Below are positions 7,427-15,110 of a DNA stretch of 18,968 bases, one piece after another. Both the position numbers and the translations under genes were made by a program. How positions within the stretch are numbered: position 1 is the stretch's first letter; every line of letters starts with the position of its first letter. A model generated the notes under the pieces. It saw only the letters and a list, made by a program, of their open reading frames with translations. It made no database searches and was not told the origin of the DNA. The DNA comes from an uncultured Phascolarctobacterium sp. Its GTDB lineage: Bacteria; Bacillota; Negativicutes; Acidaminococcales; Acidaminococcaceae. Location of the stretch: contig UQXH01000031.1 in NCBI GenBank assembly GCA_900545025.1, forward strand, positions 1-18,968, written 5' to 3'.

Positions 7427-8287
7427 CTACTTGAGTTCATTCCACAACGTAAAGCCTAAAATCAGCATACCGCCGATAACCTGTGAAACGGTCATCGTCT
7501 CGCCCAGTATGGTGACGGAGATAAGCACTGCCACCAACGGGTCGATATAGCTGAGGATGGCAACTTTCTGTCCCGGCAATTCTTTGAGTGAAGAAAAATA
7601 CATACAATAGATTATACCTGTGTGCACCAGCCCCACAATCAGCAAGTTTATCCAACCCGTACTGCTCAGACTGCCTAACGTGATACCGCTCGTGCAGACC
7701 ACATACGGTGCCAGAGTGATAATGGCTGCAATAAACTGCAAAAAAGTTCTGTGAATACCTTCCACATTTTTGATAAATTTATTCAGCAAGATAACCGTCG
7801 CATAAAAAACAGCCGCGCCCAAACCAAAAAGGATGCCGATAATATTGCCGCTGCCTGCCACATCACCAATGCCTATAATCAGCACTAAGCCGACTGTTGA
7901 CATAACAAAACAAATAATCTGTTTTACCGTCAGCTTTTCCTGAAATAAGAAAGGGCAGACGACGGTAACTATAACGGGCGCAAAATAATAGCTCAGCGTA
8001 GCGGCAGAAACCGTTGTATATTTATAGGCCTGGAAAAGCAGTATCCAGTTAATCCCCATAGCCACTCCCGAAGCTAAAAGCAGCGGCACCTCTCTTTTGA
8101 CCAACTCCCAAGGAATACGCTGCTTACTGATGACGAAAAAGACCGTCAAGAGCAGCGCTGCTAAAACAGCGCGGTACAGCGCCAATTCGCCGGAAGATAC
8201 GGCAATATTGCGTACAAACAATCCCAAGGTGCCGAAAATAGTCATGGAAGTGACAAGCATCACTCTGGGGTCAAAAAATTTTTCCAT
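7427..8287 (-). CDS. EamA/DMT-family transporter (small-molecule exporter)
   Basis: A 286-residue integral membrane protein with about ten hydrophobic helices in two homologous halves, the 5+5 layout of the drug/metabolite transporter superfamily. Family signatures include SMTIFGTLGLFVRNIAV at the N terminus, the RAVLAALLL segment in the first EamA repeat, and YIDPLVAVLISVTILGE near the C terminus, where family members typically have a D/EPV...LGE motif. Substrate cannot be told from sequence; relatives export amino acids, their analogues or other metabolites. The ribosome binding site is weak (GAGAGA). A well-formed promoter lies upstream, and the metallo-hydrolase gene lies downstream in probable co-transcription. 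Confidence 0.9.
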   Translation of the reverse strand: MEKFFDPRVMLVTSMTIFGTLGLFVRNIAVSSGELALYRAVLAALLLTVFFVISKQRIPWELVKREVPLLLASGVAMGINWILLFQAYKYTTVSAATLSYYFAPVIVTVVCPFLFQEKLTVKQIICFVMSTVGLVLIIGIGDVAGSGNIIGILFGLGAAVFYATVILLNKFIKNVEGIHRTFLQFIAAIITLAPYVVCTSGITLGSLSSTGWINLLIVGLVHTGIIYCMYFSSLKELPGQKVAILSYIDPLVAVLISVTILGETMTVSQVIGGMLILGFTLWNELK

Positions 8288-8329
8288 AATTATCTCTCAC
8301 TATCTTTAATAAACTTATTGAATGAATAA

Positions 8330-8358
8330 AATATAGCATTTTTGACATTTTTAGTCAA
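8330..8358 (-). promoter_or_regulatory. Predicted promoter of the EamA gene with an inverted repeat over the -35
   Basis: TTGACT (8353-8358), 17 bp and TATATT (8330-8335) on the minus strand form a near-consensus promoter 42 bases before the start codon. TTGAC-N7-GTCAA (8342-8358) is a perfect 5-7-5 inverted repeat covering the -35 box, a plausible operator. Confidence 0.75.
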
Positions 8359-8391
8359 TTTACAAGATAGTATGAAAGTTATTCCAAATAC

Positions 8392-8477
8392 AAAAAGAGT
8401 CTGCGTAATGAACCGACCATCAATCCTTAGATTCCTGATCCGACTATTTGTGTCCGGTCCATCAAAACAGACTCTTT
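8392..8477 (-). terminator. Long-armed terminator-like structured element after the MFS gene
   Basis: A 10-bp outer stem, AAAGAGTCTG against CAGACTCTTT (8394-8403 with 8468-8477), closes a 64-base interior that can itself fold. CCGGAC pairs with GTCGG around ACAAATA, and AATC pairs with GATT around TAAG. On the minus strand the 3' arm runs into CTCTTTTTG, and the element starts a few bases past the MFS stop at 8482. Terminator role is likely; the large folded loop is unusual. Confidence 0.6.
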
Positions 8478-8481
8478 AATT

Positions 8482-9660
8482 TTATTTACAGCAGCTAAAA
8501 CCGGCTATTTTTGTACCGGCGTTAGACCTGTCGATGTATAAGATTACCGACGCAGGCACTGCCATGACAATGCCTGCCAGAAATACTGCATAAAGTCCCA
8601 GGTCTTGGATAAACATTCCTCCTATAAATGTACCTGCCACGCAACCTATATTTGCCGCAGTAAGGAAGAGTCCGTTGCCAAAATCAGGAGCGTCCTTAGT
8701 AACCTTGGCCACCAGATATTGATTGATATTAGCATTGATTCCGCCTAAGATACCCCACAAGGCTATACCTGCTGTAACCACAGCAAGACCGTAAGCAGCA
8801 TAAATGTACAGCAGGCAGTACAATAATGCGACTGCTGTGGGAAATGCCATGATTGTCTTACCAGCCTGCCTGGATAAAAGCAAGCCTGCCAGCCAGCTGC
8901 CCGCAACATTCATCATGCCGAACATTAAAAGCAGAAATGCGCCTGTTTCATTGGCTACCCCAGCAACACGTTCAAGATACTCTGCCATATAGTTATAAAC
9001 TCCAAAAATGAAGCCGTTTAAAAATACTACGGCACTAACTGCCAGCCATACCTGCACTCTGCGCAGAACACTAAATTGCTCCCCATAGCTTTTTTGCTCT
9101 CCGGCAAATTTATCAGGTACGAAAAGCAGCGTAGCTATAAACATAATGCCTGTTACAACAGCAAAAAAGCTCATCGCTTCACGAAAGCCAAACTGGCCAG
9201 CCAGAAAGTTGCTTACCGGCACACCGATAACCATTCCCGCAGCTACACCCATATTGATGCGTGCTATCGCTTTAGGTACATTTTCAGCTGCAACTGAAGC
9301 AGCGGCCATACTGAAAGCCATAGCGCAGTATACTGGATGGAAAAAAGCCGGAATTACCCGCGCCAGCAGTAATATCTCAAAAGAAGAAGCAAATACAGCT
9401 ATGAGATTGCAAGCCGTAAAAACTCCTAATACTAACAGCATGATCGGCTTCCGTCTGAATCTTGAACATAAAAGCGGCATCGTCGGCCCTGCAATAGCGA
9501 CCCCCAGAGCAAACATGCTTACCAGAAGTCCAGCCTTCACTATATCAATATCATAATATGCAGATACAGCCGGTAAGAGCCCTATGACTCCCATCTCGGT
9601 ATTTAAGATGCTGAATACACCCCCTGCCAATATCAAAATCAGTAAACCAGATTTTTCCAT
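8482..9660 (-). CDS. MFS transporter, AraJ-like (DHA1 exporter)
   Basis: A 392-residue major facilitator protein with about 12 transmembrane helices. The N terminus (NTEMGVIGLLPAVSAYY), the motif A-like loop LLCSRFRRKPIM near residues 64-75 and the LARVIPAFFHPVYCAMA helix are characteristic of AraJ/YdhP-type exporters, which expel sugars, arabinose-like compounds or drugs. Substrate is not predictable. The start has AAGGAAGG six bases upstream. The gene follows the secreted hydrolase by 49 bases with no terminator between, so the two probably share a transcript under the LysR regulator encoded just upstream. The C terminus, ending in SCCK, is unremarkable. Confidence 0.9.
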   Translation of the reverse strand: MEKSGLLILILAGGVFSILNTEMGVIGLLPAVSAYYDIDIVKAGLLVSMFALGVAIAGPTMPLLCSRFRRKPIMLLVLGVFTACNLIAVFASSFEILLLARVIPAFFHPVYCAMAFSMAAASVAAENVPKAIARINMGVAAGMVIGVPVSNFLAGQFGFREAMSFFAVVTGIMFIATLLFVPDKFAGEQKSYGEQFSVLRRVQVWLAVSAVVFLNGFIFGVYNYMAEYLERVAGVANETGAFLLLMFGMMNVAGSWLAGLLLSRQAGKTIMAFPTAVALLYCLLYIYAAYGLAVVTAGIALWGILGGINANINQYLVAKVTKDAPDFGNGLFLTAANIGCVAGTFIGGMFIQDLGLYAVFLAGIVMAVPASVILYIDRSNAGTKIAGFSCCK

Positions 9661-9709
9661 ATAACGCCTTCCTTGTTATGAAAAAGATTTATCAAACTAA
9701 AGTAAAAGC

Positions 9710-10867
9710 TCAATGCAAATTTGTATTGAATAATTCTGCAATCTTAGCAAAAGGTATTTTGTCCATCTGGTCATAAAGGTCTGTATGCGTAGCCCCGGCT
9801 ACGACAATCTTCTCTTTAGGTTCTGCCGCCTTGGCATAAACATCGTCCGTAAAATATTTGGAATGCGCTTTATCACCGGTAATCATCAGCAGCGGCCGCG
9901 GAGACAGTTCCTTAATATTTTCCATTAAAGAGAAATTGAAAAAGCCGTAAGGCGTCGTGGCGTCCCAGGCCAAAGTATTGGAATTGATAGCGCGGGGATG
10001 ATACGCGCGGCCAACATAATAATTATAAAATTCCTGTATTACTGCCGGAGCATCTTGAGGCAGCTTATCAGGGAACATGGTAGAAAAAGTCTGTACCTTG
10101 CCATTTTCATCAACGGCAATTTCATGCGCGCCGCTGATTTCTCCGCCCTTACGTGCTTCTTCCAAACGCATCTGGGCAAGATAGTTTTTCACAGCTTCTC
10201 TTTGCTGCGGTGTGTAATATGCTCCTTGATAATGGTCACTGATGCTTTCAGACATGTCATACATAGCCGAGGTAACCACTGCTTTAATACGTGTATCATT
10301 AGAAGCAGCAGTAATAGCCATGCCGGACAAACCGCAGATACCTACGGCACCAATCTGCTCGGGATTAACAAAATCCAGCAGGCTGACAAAGTCCACAGCT
10401 GCACTGTAATCTTCCGTAAATATTTCCGGTGAGCCCATATTTCTGCGTACACCGCTGCTTTCACCTGTCATGGACTGATCAAAAGCCAGCGCTACAAAGC
10501 CGTCCTTAGCCAGTTCCTGCGCATACAGTCCTGATGCCTGTTCCTTAACTGCGCCGAAAGGACCGCTGACCACGATTGCCTTATAGCTGCCGCCTTTATC
10601 AAAATTTTGCGGCAGATAAAGATGCCCCGCCACATCAAAACCATATCTGTTTTGAAAGCTTACTTTTTTTACGGTTATTCTGCTGTCAATATTAAATACT
10701 CTGCTGTCATTATTTAATTCGCTTATGGCCGACTGTTTCATGTGAGAAACTTCTGCCAGCGCTTTTGCTGTTACTGCAGCCTGCACATTACCGCTGCTGC
10801 CGAAAGCCAATAACCCCATCAGCATAGCCATAGCTATTATTTTTGTATTTTTACTTTTCTTGCTCAT
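9710..10867 (-). CDS. Secreted alpha/beta hydrolase (dienelactone hydrolase/peptidase-like)
   Basis: A 385-residue protein with a clear Sec signal peptide: basic MSKKSKNTK, a hydrophobic core to about residue 24 and a probable cleavage after VQA at residue 30. The alpha/beta hydrolase core shows a nucleophile elbow, GLSG, with Ser181, preceded by the strand AVGIC. The likely acid is Asp332 (ITGDKAHS) and the likely base His361 (GATHTD). The family includes serine esterases and peptidases such as E. coli YcjY-like proteins; substrate is unknown. The ribosome binding site GGAGG sits eight bases before ATG but lies inside the 3' arm of a long hairpin ending in six Ts just before the start codon. 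The gene lies between a LysR regulator and an MFS exporter. Confidence 0.85.
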   Translation of the reverse strand: MSKKSKNTKIIAMAMLMGLLAFGSSGNVQAAVTAKALAEVSHMKQSAISELNNDSRVFNIDSRITVKKVSFQNRYGFDVAGHLYLPQNFDKGGSYKAIVVSGPFGAVKEQASGLYAQELAKDGFVALAFDQSMTGESSGVRRNMGSPEIFTEDYSAAVDFVSLLDFVNPEQIGAVGICGLSGMAITAASNDTRIKAVVTSAMYDMSESISDHYQGAYYTPQQREAVKNYLAQMRLEEARKGGEISGAHEIAVDENGKVQTFSTMFPDKLPQDAPAVIQEFYNYYVGRAYHPRAINSNTLAWDATTPYGFFNFSLMENIKELSPRPLLMITGDKAHSKYFTDDVYAKAAEPKEKIVVAGATHTDLYDQMDKIPFAKIAELFNTNLH

Positions 10868-10872
10868 AAAAA

Positions 10873-10931
10873 AGACCTCCGTTTACTTAATTATCAGCTT
10901 TTCTTGCTAATTAATTATAAAACGAAGGTCT
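10873..10931 (-). promoter_or_regulatory. Long hairpin burying the hydrolase ribosome binding site
   Basis: On the minus strand AGACCTTCGTTT pairs with AAACGGAGGTCT (12 bp, one G-U). Inside it AATTAATTAGC pairs with GCTGATAATT around an AAGAAAA loop, with one bulged base. The 3' arm contains the GGAGG ribosome binding site and is followed by Ts running straight into the ATG of the hydrolase gene. The structure therefore looks both like an intrinsic terminator for LysR-derived transcripts and like a site-occluding hairpin. A TATAAT (10914-10919) lies within the 5' arm region, so a transcript starting there would lack the 5' arm. Confidence 0.65.
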
Positions 10932-10980
10932 CTATAATTACCAATACTTAGTTTTTATACTTTTTTATGCTTTTTAGGCA

Positions 10981-11859
10981 TTATTCATTCTCTGATATAT
11001 TATCAAAACAGTCCCTGACAAGGCTCGCCGCTTTGGAAAAAACCTGGTCTTTACGCCAGATAATATAGTTGGACGAATGCAGCGGCGGCTCTAAAGGTCT
11101 AAAAACCAGCTGCTCATAGCTTGTCGGAATAATCCGCTCAAAGCATAAGACGCTGCCCATTCCCTGCTCGGCTAAAAAAATAGTATTATGCAGTAAATTA
11201 TAGGAAGCAACAATATTAAGCTCCTGCATCGACCTGTCCAGCCAATGGTCAAATTCCTGACTGTCCATCAGCTGACGCGAAACAATGAGCGGCTCCTGTG
11301 CCAAATCATTTTTAGTGATGACCTCCTGCTGTGCCAAGGGATTCGTGCTTTGCATAAGCAATCCCCATGTATCCTGATGCTGCAAGCACCGATACACATA
11401 TTCCACCGGCGGTGTTTCACGGCACACCAGGCCAAAATCCAGCAGGCCTTTTTTCAGCTTCTCCGTTATCGAAGCCTCATTGCCGCTGATAAGATGCAGT
11501 CGCAGATCAGGATAACGTCTTTTAAGCGGCGCAACAGCGCTGATAACCTCACGCATGGCTTCCGTTTCCCCGCAGCCGATAAAGATATCGCCGGAAACTG
11601 TTTCGTCCTGCGAAAGAGCGGCAGCCGTACTGTCTGCCAGCATAATGATTTCTGCGGCTCGCGCTTTAAGGAACTCTCCTTCCTCAGTCAGCGTTATCCT
11701 TCGCTTGCCGCGGACAAACAACTGCCTGCCCAGCTCTGTTTCCAGTTCAGTCAGCTGCCGTGACAATGTTGGCTGGGTAAGATGCAGTTCTTCGGCAGCT
11801 TTGGTAATATTACCGCATTTAGCAACTGCTAAAAAATATTTTAAAACTCTTATTTCCAT
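10981..11859 (-). CDS. LysR-family transcriptional regulator
   Basis: A 292-residue LysR-type regulator. The winged helix-turn-helix is at residues 1-60 (MEIRVLKYFLAVAKCGNITK, then LHLTQPTLSRQLTELETELG), followed by a LysR substrate-binding domain from about residue 90 (SGDIFIGCGETEAM onward). Such proteins bind DNA as tetramers and respond to a small-molecule ligand, often activating a neighbouring operon. Unusually for the family it is not divergent from its likely target. It is codirectional, 113 bases upstream of the secreted hydrolase, with a hairpin in that gap. It begins 21 bases after the NapH-like gene, so it may also receive readthrough from the ferredoxin operon. Its ribosome binding site is weak. 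The ligand is unknown. Confidence 0.93.
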   Translation of the reverse strand: MEIRVLKYFLAVAKCGNITKAAEELHLTQPTLSRQLTELETELGRQLFVRGKRRITLTEEGEFLKARAAEIIMLADSTAAALSQDETVSGDIFIGCGETEAMREVISAVAPLKRRYPDLRLHLISGNEASITEKLKKGLLDFGLVCRETPPVEYVYRCLQHQDTWGLLMQSTNPLAQQEVITKNDLAQEPLIVSRQLMDSQEFDHWLDRSMQELNIVASYNLLHNTIFLAEQGMGSVLCFERIIPTSYEQLVFRPLEPPLHSSNYIIWRKDQVFSKAASLVRDCFDNISENE

Positions 11860-11880
11860 ATATTTCTCAACAAAATCTGT

Positions 11881-12459
11881 TTAGTCAGTATTCTTCCATT
11901 TACAGATCAACTGCGTCATAGTCCCCATCGGACAATAAACACACCAGGCCCTCGGCTTAAAAAGCAGCAAAGTTATCACGCCCAGAACAGTAGAAGTCAG
12001 CATGATGCTGTAAAAGCCGAAAGCAAACTGCGCCAGCCAAGGCGCAGTACTGCCGTTATAAGCCCACTGCCAGGGCAGCTGCAGTACCCAAAACAGGCTG
12101 ACAGCCTGCCGCAGATCCTGAACGCCGCTGAAAACCAAATAAGTAGTAAAGAGCATATTGGCAAACATCAGCATAAAAAAACTCAAAAAGCCATAACGAA
12201 AAACCTTGCTGCGCAGCCACGCAGGCACAGGCTTAGCAGGGGAAAGCTTCAACCTGCCGCCAAGAATATCAAAGAGCTGACTACGTCCGCAGTATTTATT
12301 GCAGTAATGCTTATTGCCGCCAATAATCGCAAACAGCAGCGGAATCATAAAGCACAGCATTCCCAGCCAGGCAAACATGATATTGAAAAAACCTAAAGTA
12401 AGATACAGCAGCGACGCTATCCATAAATAATCGTACCAGTGTTTCTGCTTATTCATCAA
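11881..12459 (-). CDS. NapH-like membrane protein with cysteine motifs
   Basis: A 192-residue membrane protein with about four hydrophobic helices (residues 11-48, in which two may lie, 89-111 and 144-168). Two short cysteine motifs sit at membrane-proximal positions: CNKYC (53-57) and CVYCP (173-177). The second is followed by MGT, as in NapH/NosR/CcoG-type electron-transfer proteins. It lacks the two full ferredoxin-like [4Fe-4S] sets that NapH carries at its C terminus, but the adjacent gene encodes a separate two-cluster ferredoxin and overlaps it by 11 bases, as if the two functions were split. It probably passes electrons between a membrane carrier and the ferredoxin; partners are not visible. 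The family name is tentative. Confidence 0.75.
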   Translation of the reverse strand: MMNKQKHWYDYLWIASLLYLTLGFFNIMFAWLGMLCFMIPLLFAIIGGNKHYCNKYCGRSQLFDILGGRLKLSPAKPVPAWLRSKVFRYGFLSFFMLMFANMLFTTYLVFSGVQDLRQAVSLFWVLQLPWQWAYNGSTAPWLAQFAFGFYSIMLTSTVLGVITLLLFKPRAWCVYCPMGTMTQLICKWKNTD

Positions 12460-12643
12460 CTGTCACCACCGTAATAACTGAGGCCGGACAAGTTTTGGCA
12501 CACAGTCCGCAGCCGATACATTTTTCTTTATTTACCTGGGCATACATTCCTTTATAAACAGCAATGGCTCCGCGCGGACATACTTTAGTACAGGCACCGC
12601 AGGAAACGCACAGCTCTGTATTTACAACAGCCTTCCTTTTCAT
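12449..12643 (-). CDS. Two-[4Fe-4S] ferredoxin-like protein
   Basis: A 64-residue iron-sulfur protein with two complete CxxCxxCxxxCP motifs: cysteines 12, 15, 18, 22 (CVSCGACTKVCP) and 42, 45, 48, 52 (CIGCGLCAKTCP). This is the standard signature of a bacterial 2[4Fe-4S] ferredoxin or small electron-transfer subunit, about the usual length. There is no signal peptide, so it acts in the cytoplasm. The start has GGAGG six bases upstream. It overlaps the NapH-like gene by 11 bases, implying translational coupling and a shared redox role. A promoter with a perfect TATAAT precedes it, divergent from the acetyltransferase operon. Confidence 0.93.
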   Translation of the reverse strand: MKRKAVVNTELCVSCGACTKVCPRGAIAVYKGMYAQVNKEKCIGCGLCAKTCPASVITVVTVDE

Positions 12644-12670
12644 ATCCTACCTCCAGTAAGTATTTCTTCC

Positions 12671-12698
12671 ATTATAACCTATACTGCCTAAAGAGCAA
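12671..12698 (-). promoter_or_regulatory. Predicted promoter of the ferredoxin operon
   Basis: On the minus strand, TTGCTC (12693-12698) and TATAAT (12671-12676) are separated by 16 bp, ending 28 bases before the ferredoxin start. The -10 box is perfect; the -35 box keeps only TTG. Confidence 0.55.
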
Positions 12699-12785
12699 TA
12701 TTTTTCTAAAAGGCAGCTTGCCATGTTTTCTTCTCTCCTGCTTCATGTTAAAATTAAAAAAGCAAGATTTTGGGGAGATGAAGTT

Positions 12786-13613
12786 TTGAAACAGGAAAGC
12801 AAGCTTATGACGCCGCTGCAGATACAGCAGTATCTGCACAAGCTGCAGCTGGGGGAACTGCAGCCAGCGGCAGATTTGAAAACTTTACAAAAGCTGCAGG
12901 AGGCACATTTAAAATATGTGCCCTACGAAAATTTTGACTGCCTTAACGGCAAAATAACTTCTTTACAGCATGAAGATATGTTCCGCAAGATTATCCTGCA
13001 TAACCGTGGCGGTATCTGCTTTGAACTGAACGGCCTGTACAACTGGCTTTTAGAATCCTTAGGCTATCAGGTTACCAGCTTTGCCGGGCGTTTTATTGAC
13101 AAGCTGGAAGTTTACCAGCTGCGCCGTCACCGCAATATGTGCATAACCCTTGACGGCAAGCGCTATATCACCGATGTAGGCGTTAACAGCGAAAGTCCAC
13201 GCCTGCCGCTGGAACTTACGGAAAACCTCATTCAAAGCGACGGCATCAGCCAATATAAATTCACCCGCGATGAATTCTGGGGCTGGTTGCTGTGGCAGAA
13301 AGAAAAAGGTAAGCCGTGGAAAAGGATGCTTGGCTTTACGGAAGAACCGCAGCTGGACAAAGATTATATCCTGCCGTCTTTCTGGTGTGACGCTCACCCT
13401 GATTCTCCCTTTAACAAGAATAAAAATCTTTCTATTTTCAGAGAAGACTGCAATATCACCATCCGCAAAAATTATCTTAAATTTTATTTAGGCGGCAGAG
13501 TAAAATACCGCTATAATATCCGCACAGGTGCCGAGCTCAAAGAAATACTCTGGGAATACTTCGGCATCAACGTAGAATATCCGTTGAAAGATGAAGGTAT
13601 AGATTTTGACTAA
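12786..13613 (+). CDS. Arylamine N-acetyltransferase
   Basis: NAT transfers acetyl groups from acetyl-CoA to arylamines and arylhydrazines. The Cys-His-Asp triad is intact: RGGICFELN with Cys78, His115 in RRHRNM and Asp130 in ITDVGVN, counted from the start used here. VPYENFD near residue 45 is also a family hallmark. The open frame reaches an ATG at 12723, but that adds 21 atypical residues without a ribosome binding site. A TTG at 12786 has GGGGAG seven bases upstream and gives 275 residues, the normal family size. The ATG at 12807 is a second possibility. The stop overlaps the CCA-enzyme start by eight bases, so it is the first gene of a four-gene operon. The combination with tRNA processing looks incidental. 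Confidence 0.9.
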   Translation: MKQESKLMTPLQIQQYLHKLQLGELQPAADLKTLQKLQEAHLKYVPYENFDCLNGKITSLQHEDMFRKIILHNRGGICFELNGLYNWLLESLGYQVTSFAGRFIDKLEVYQLRRHRNMCITLDGKRYITDVGVNSESPRLPLELTENLIQSDGISQYKFTRDEFWGWLLWQKEKGKPWKRMLGFTEEPQLDKDYILPSFWCDAHPDSPFNKNKNLSIFREDCNITIRKNYLKFYLGGRVKYRYNIRTGAELKEILWEYFGINVEYPLKDEGIDFD

Positions 13614-15102
13614 AGGCAAATACGCTGACTGTATACCATCCTATATCAAAAAAATAATACAGGCATTGCTTGATGGCGGTTATCAGGCCTATATAGTCGG
13701 CGGTGCGGTACGCGATCTGCTGCTGGGCATCCGCCCGGGAGATTTCGACATTGCAACCAACGCACGCCCAGAAAACACTTTAAATATCTGCAGGCAAAAA
13801 GGCTGGAAAACAGTTGATAAGCTGGGCAGCAACTATGGCTGCGTAGTAGCAGTAGTAGACCATGCAGCTGTTGAAATAACCACTTTTCGCGGTGAAGGCT
13901 ACGGCAGCGATGCCCATCGCCCCGAACAAATCTGGTACTGTGATAATTTAGAGGAAGATCTGAGCCGCCGAGATTTTACCGTCAATGCTATGGCCATGGA
14001 TCTTGCAGGCAATATCTATGATTACTTTAACGGCCAGCAGGACCTTATGCAGAAAATGCTGCGTACCGTCGGCAACGCCTGGCAGCGTTATGAAGAAGAT
14101 GCTCTGCGTATGCTGAGAACCTGCCGCTTTGTAGGTCAGCTCGGCTTTAGCTATGTACAGTCAGATAAGCTGCTGCCAGCTTTCGGTCAGCAAAATACAC
14201 CGTACTATTTACCAGTTAACTTTGAGTTTCCTGCTGACCGCTGCGCAGGATTATCTTTGGAACGTGTCAAAAAAGAGCTTGATAAACTGCTGATGACCGA
14301 ACACGCAGGTCAGGGGTTGATGCTGCTCATGTCTACTGGTCTGACAAATGCCGCCTGCCGCGTCAAAGAGCGGGGAGACTATACAGAAATAGCTATTCTG
14401 CCAGAACTGTGCCACTTAGTTGGTCTTAAGCAGAATACACGGTTTCATTGTTATGATGTCTGGGAGCACACTCTGCAGGCAATAGATAACAGCCCGCGTG
14501 ATTTAGCTATCCGCTGGTCTTTGCTTTTACATGACATCGGCAAAGGTCTGCCTGGTATCCGCTGCCTCAACAAAGAAGGACAGCCTGGCGACCATGGTCA
14601 CGAAGCCAAAAGCGCAGAAATGGCAGCCGAAATTTTGCATCGCCTGCACTATCCAGAAAAATTTATTAAAGAAGTAGTCTGGTTAGTTTCACGTCATATG
14701 CGCTTTGCCCCCATGCTGGTTACAGGCCGTAAGACCCTGCTGCACTGGGTACGTACCGAAGCAGCTTCCGGGCATTTCCGCACCGGAAATGATATGGCAA
14801 ATGCCTTTAGTAAGCTGGTAGAAGTATTTTTAGCTGATATGGGTGCAACCCATGCCAAAAACAATCCTGCGCTGATGGAAGCCGGCAGACAATTAGGCAG
14901 ACAGGTTATAGAGCTTGCAGCCCACTATCCCATCCATACTTCCGAACTGGCAGTCAGCGGGAGGGAGATTACACAAATCTCTCCTCATCATTCCGTCGGC
15001 CAACTGCTCAATTATCTGCTGCAGCGTGTTCAAAGCGGCAATCTTGCCAATAATAAAGAAACGCTGCTTGCAGCTTTACACAAATATCTAAACAAACATT
15101 AG
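13606..15102 (+). CDS. cca: CCA-adding tRNA nucleotidyltransferase with HD domain
   Basis: This enzyme adds or repairs the 3' CCA end of tRNAs. The class II nucleotidyltransferase core is at the N terminus: GGAVRD (32-37) and the catalytic DFD (46-48) in GDFDIAT. RRDFTVNAMA (121-130) and the EEDALRMLR motif (about 163-171) follow. An HD phosphohydrolase domain follows, with His288, His309-Asp310 (LLHDIGKG) and His330/His332 (GDHGHEAKSAEM). At 498 residues it is longer than the roughly 400-residue Bacillus enzyme, owing to the HD part. It starts with TTG, eight bases inside the end of the NAT gene, with GAAGG upstream, suggesting coupled translation. Genomes with split A- and CC-adding enzymes exist, so A- or CC-only activity is possible. 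Confidence 0.93.
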   Translation: MTKGKYADCIPSYIKKIIQALLDGGYQAYIVGGAVRDLLLGIRPGDFDIATNARPENTLNICRQKGWKTVDKLGSNYGCVVAVVDHAAVEITTFRGEGYGSDAHRPEQIWYCDNLEEDLSRRDFTVNAMAMDLAGNIYDYFNGQQDLMQKMLRTVGNAWQRYEEDALRMLRTCRFVGQLGFSYVQSDKLLPAFGQQNTPYYLPVNFEFPADRCAGLSLERVKKELDKLLMTEHAGQGLMLLMSTGLTNAACRVKERGDYTEIAILPELCHLVGLKQNTRFHCYDVWEHTLQAIDNSPRDLAIRWSLLLHDIGKGLPGIRCLNKEGQPGDHGHEAKSAEMAAEILHRLHYPEKFIKEVVWLVSRHMRFAPMLVTGRKTLLHWVRTEAASGHFRTGNDMANAFSKLVEVFLADMGATHAKNNPALMEAGRQLGRQVIELAAHYPIHTSELAVSGREITQISPHHSVGQLLNYLLQRVQSGNLANNKETLLAALHKYLNKH

Positions 15103-15110
15103 GAGGATTT

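Noticed and set aside
11245..11763. 172-residue plus-strand open frame over the LysR gene
   Set aside because: Opposite strand of a clear regulator; composition is unlike a real protein and no domain is visible.
12723..12785. Upstream ATG extension of the acetyltransferase
   Set aside because: Adds 21 residues not expected in the family, has no ribosome binding site, and a TTG with GGGGAG gives the normal length.
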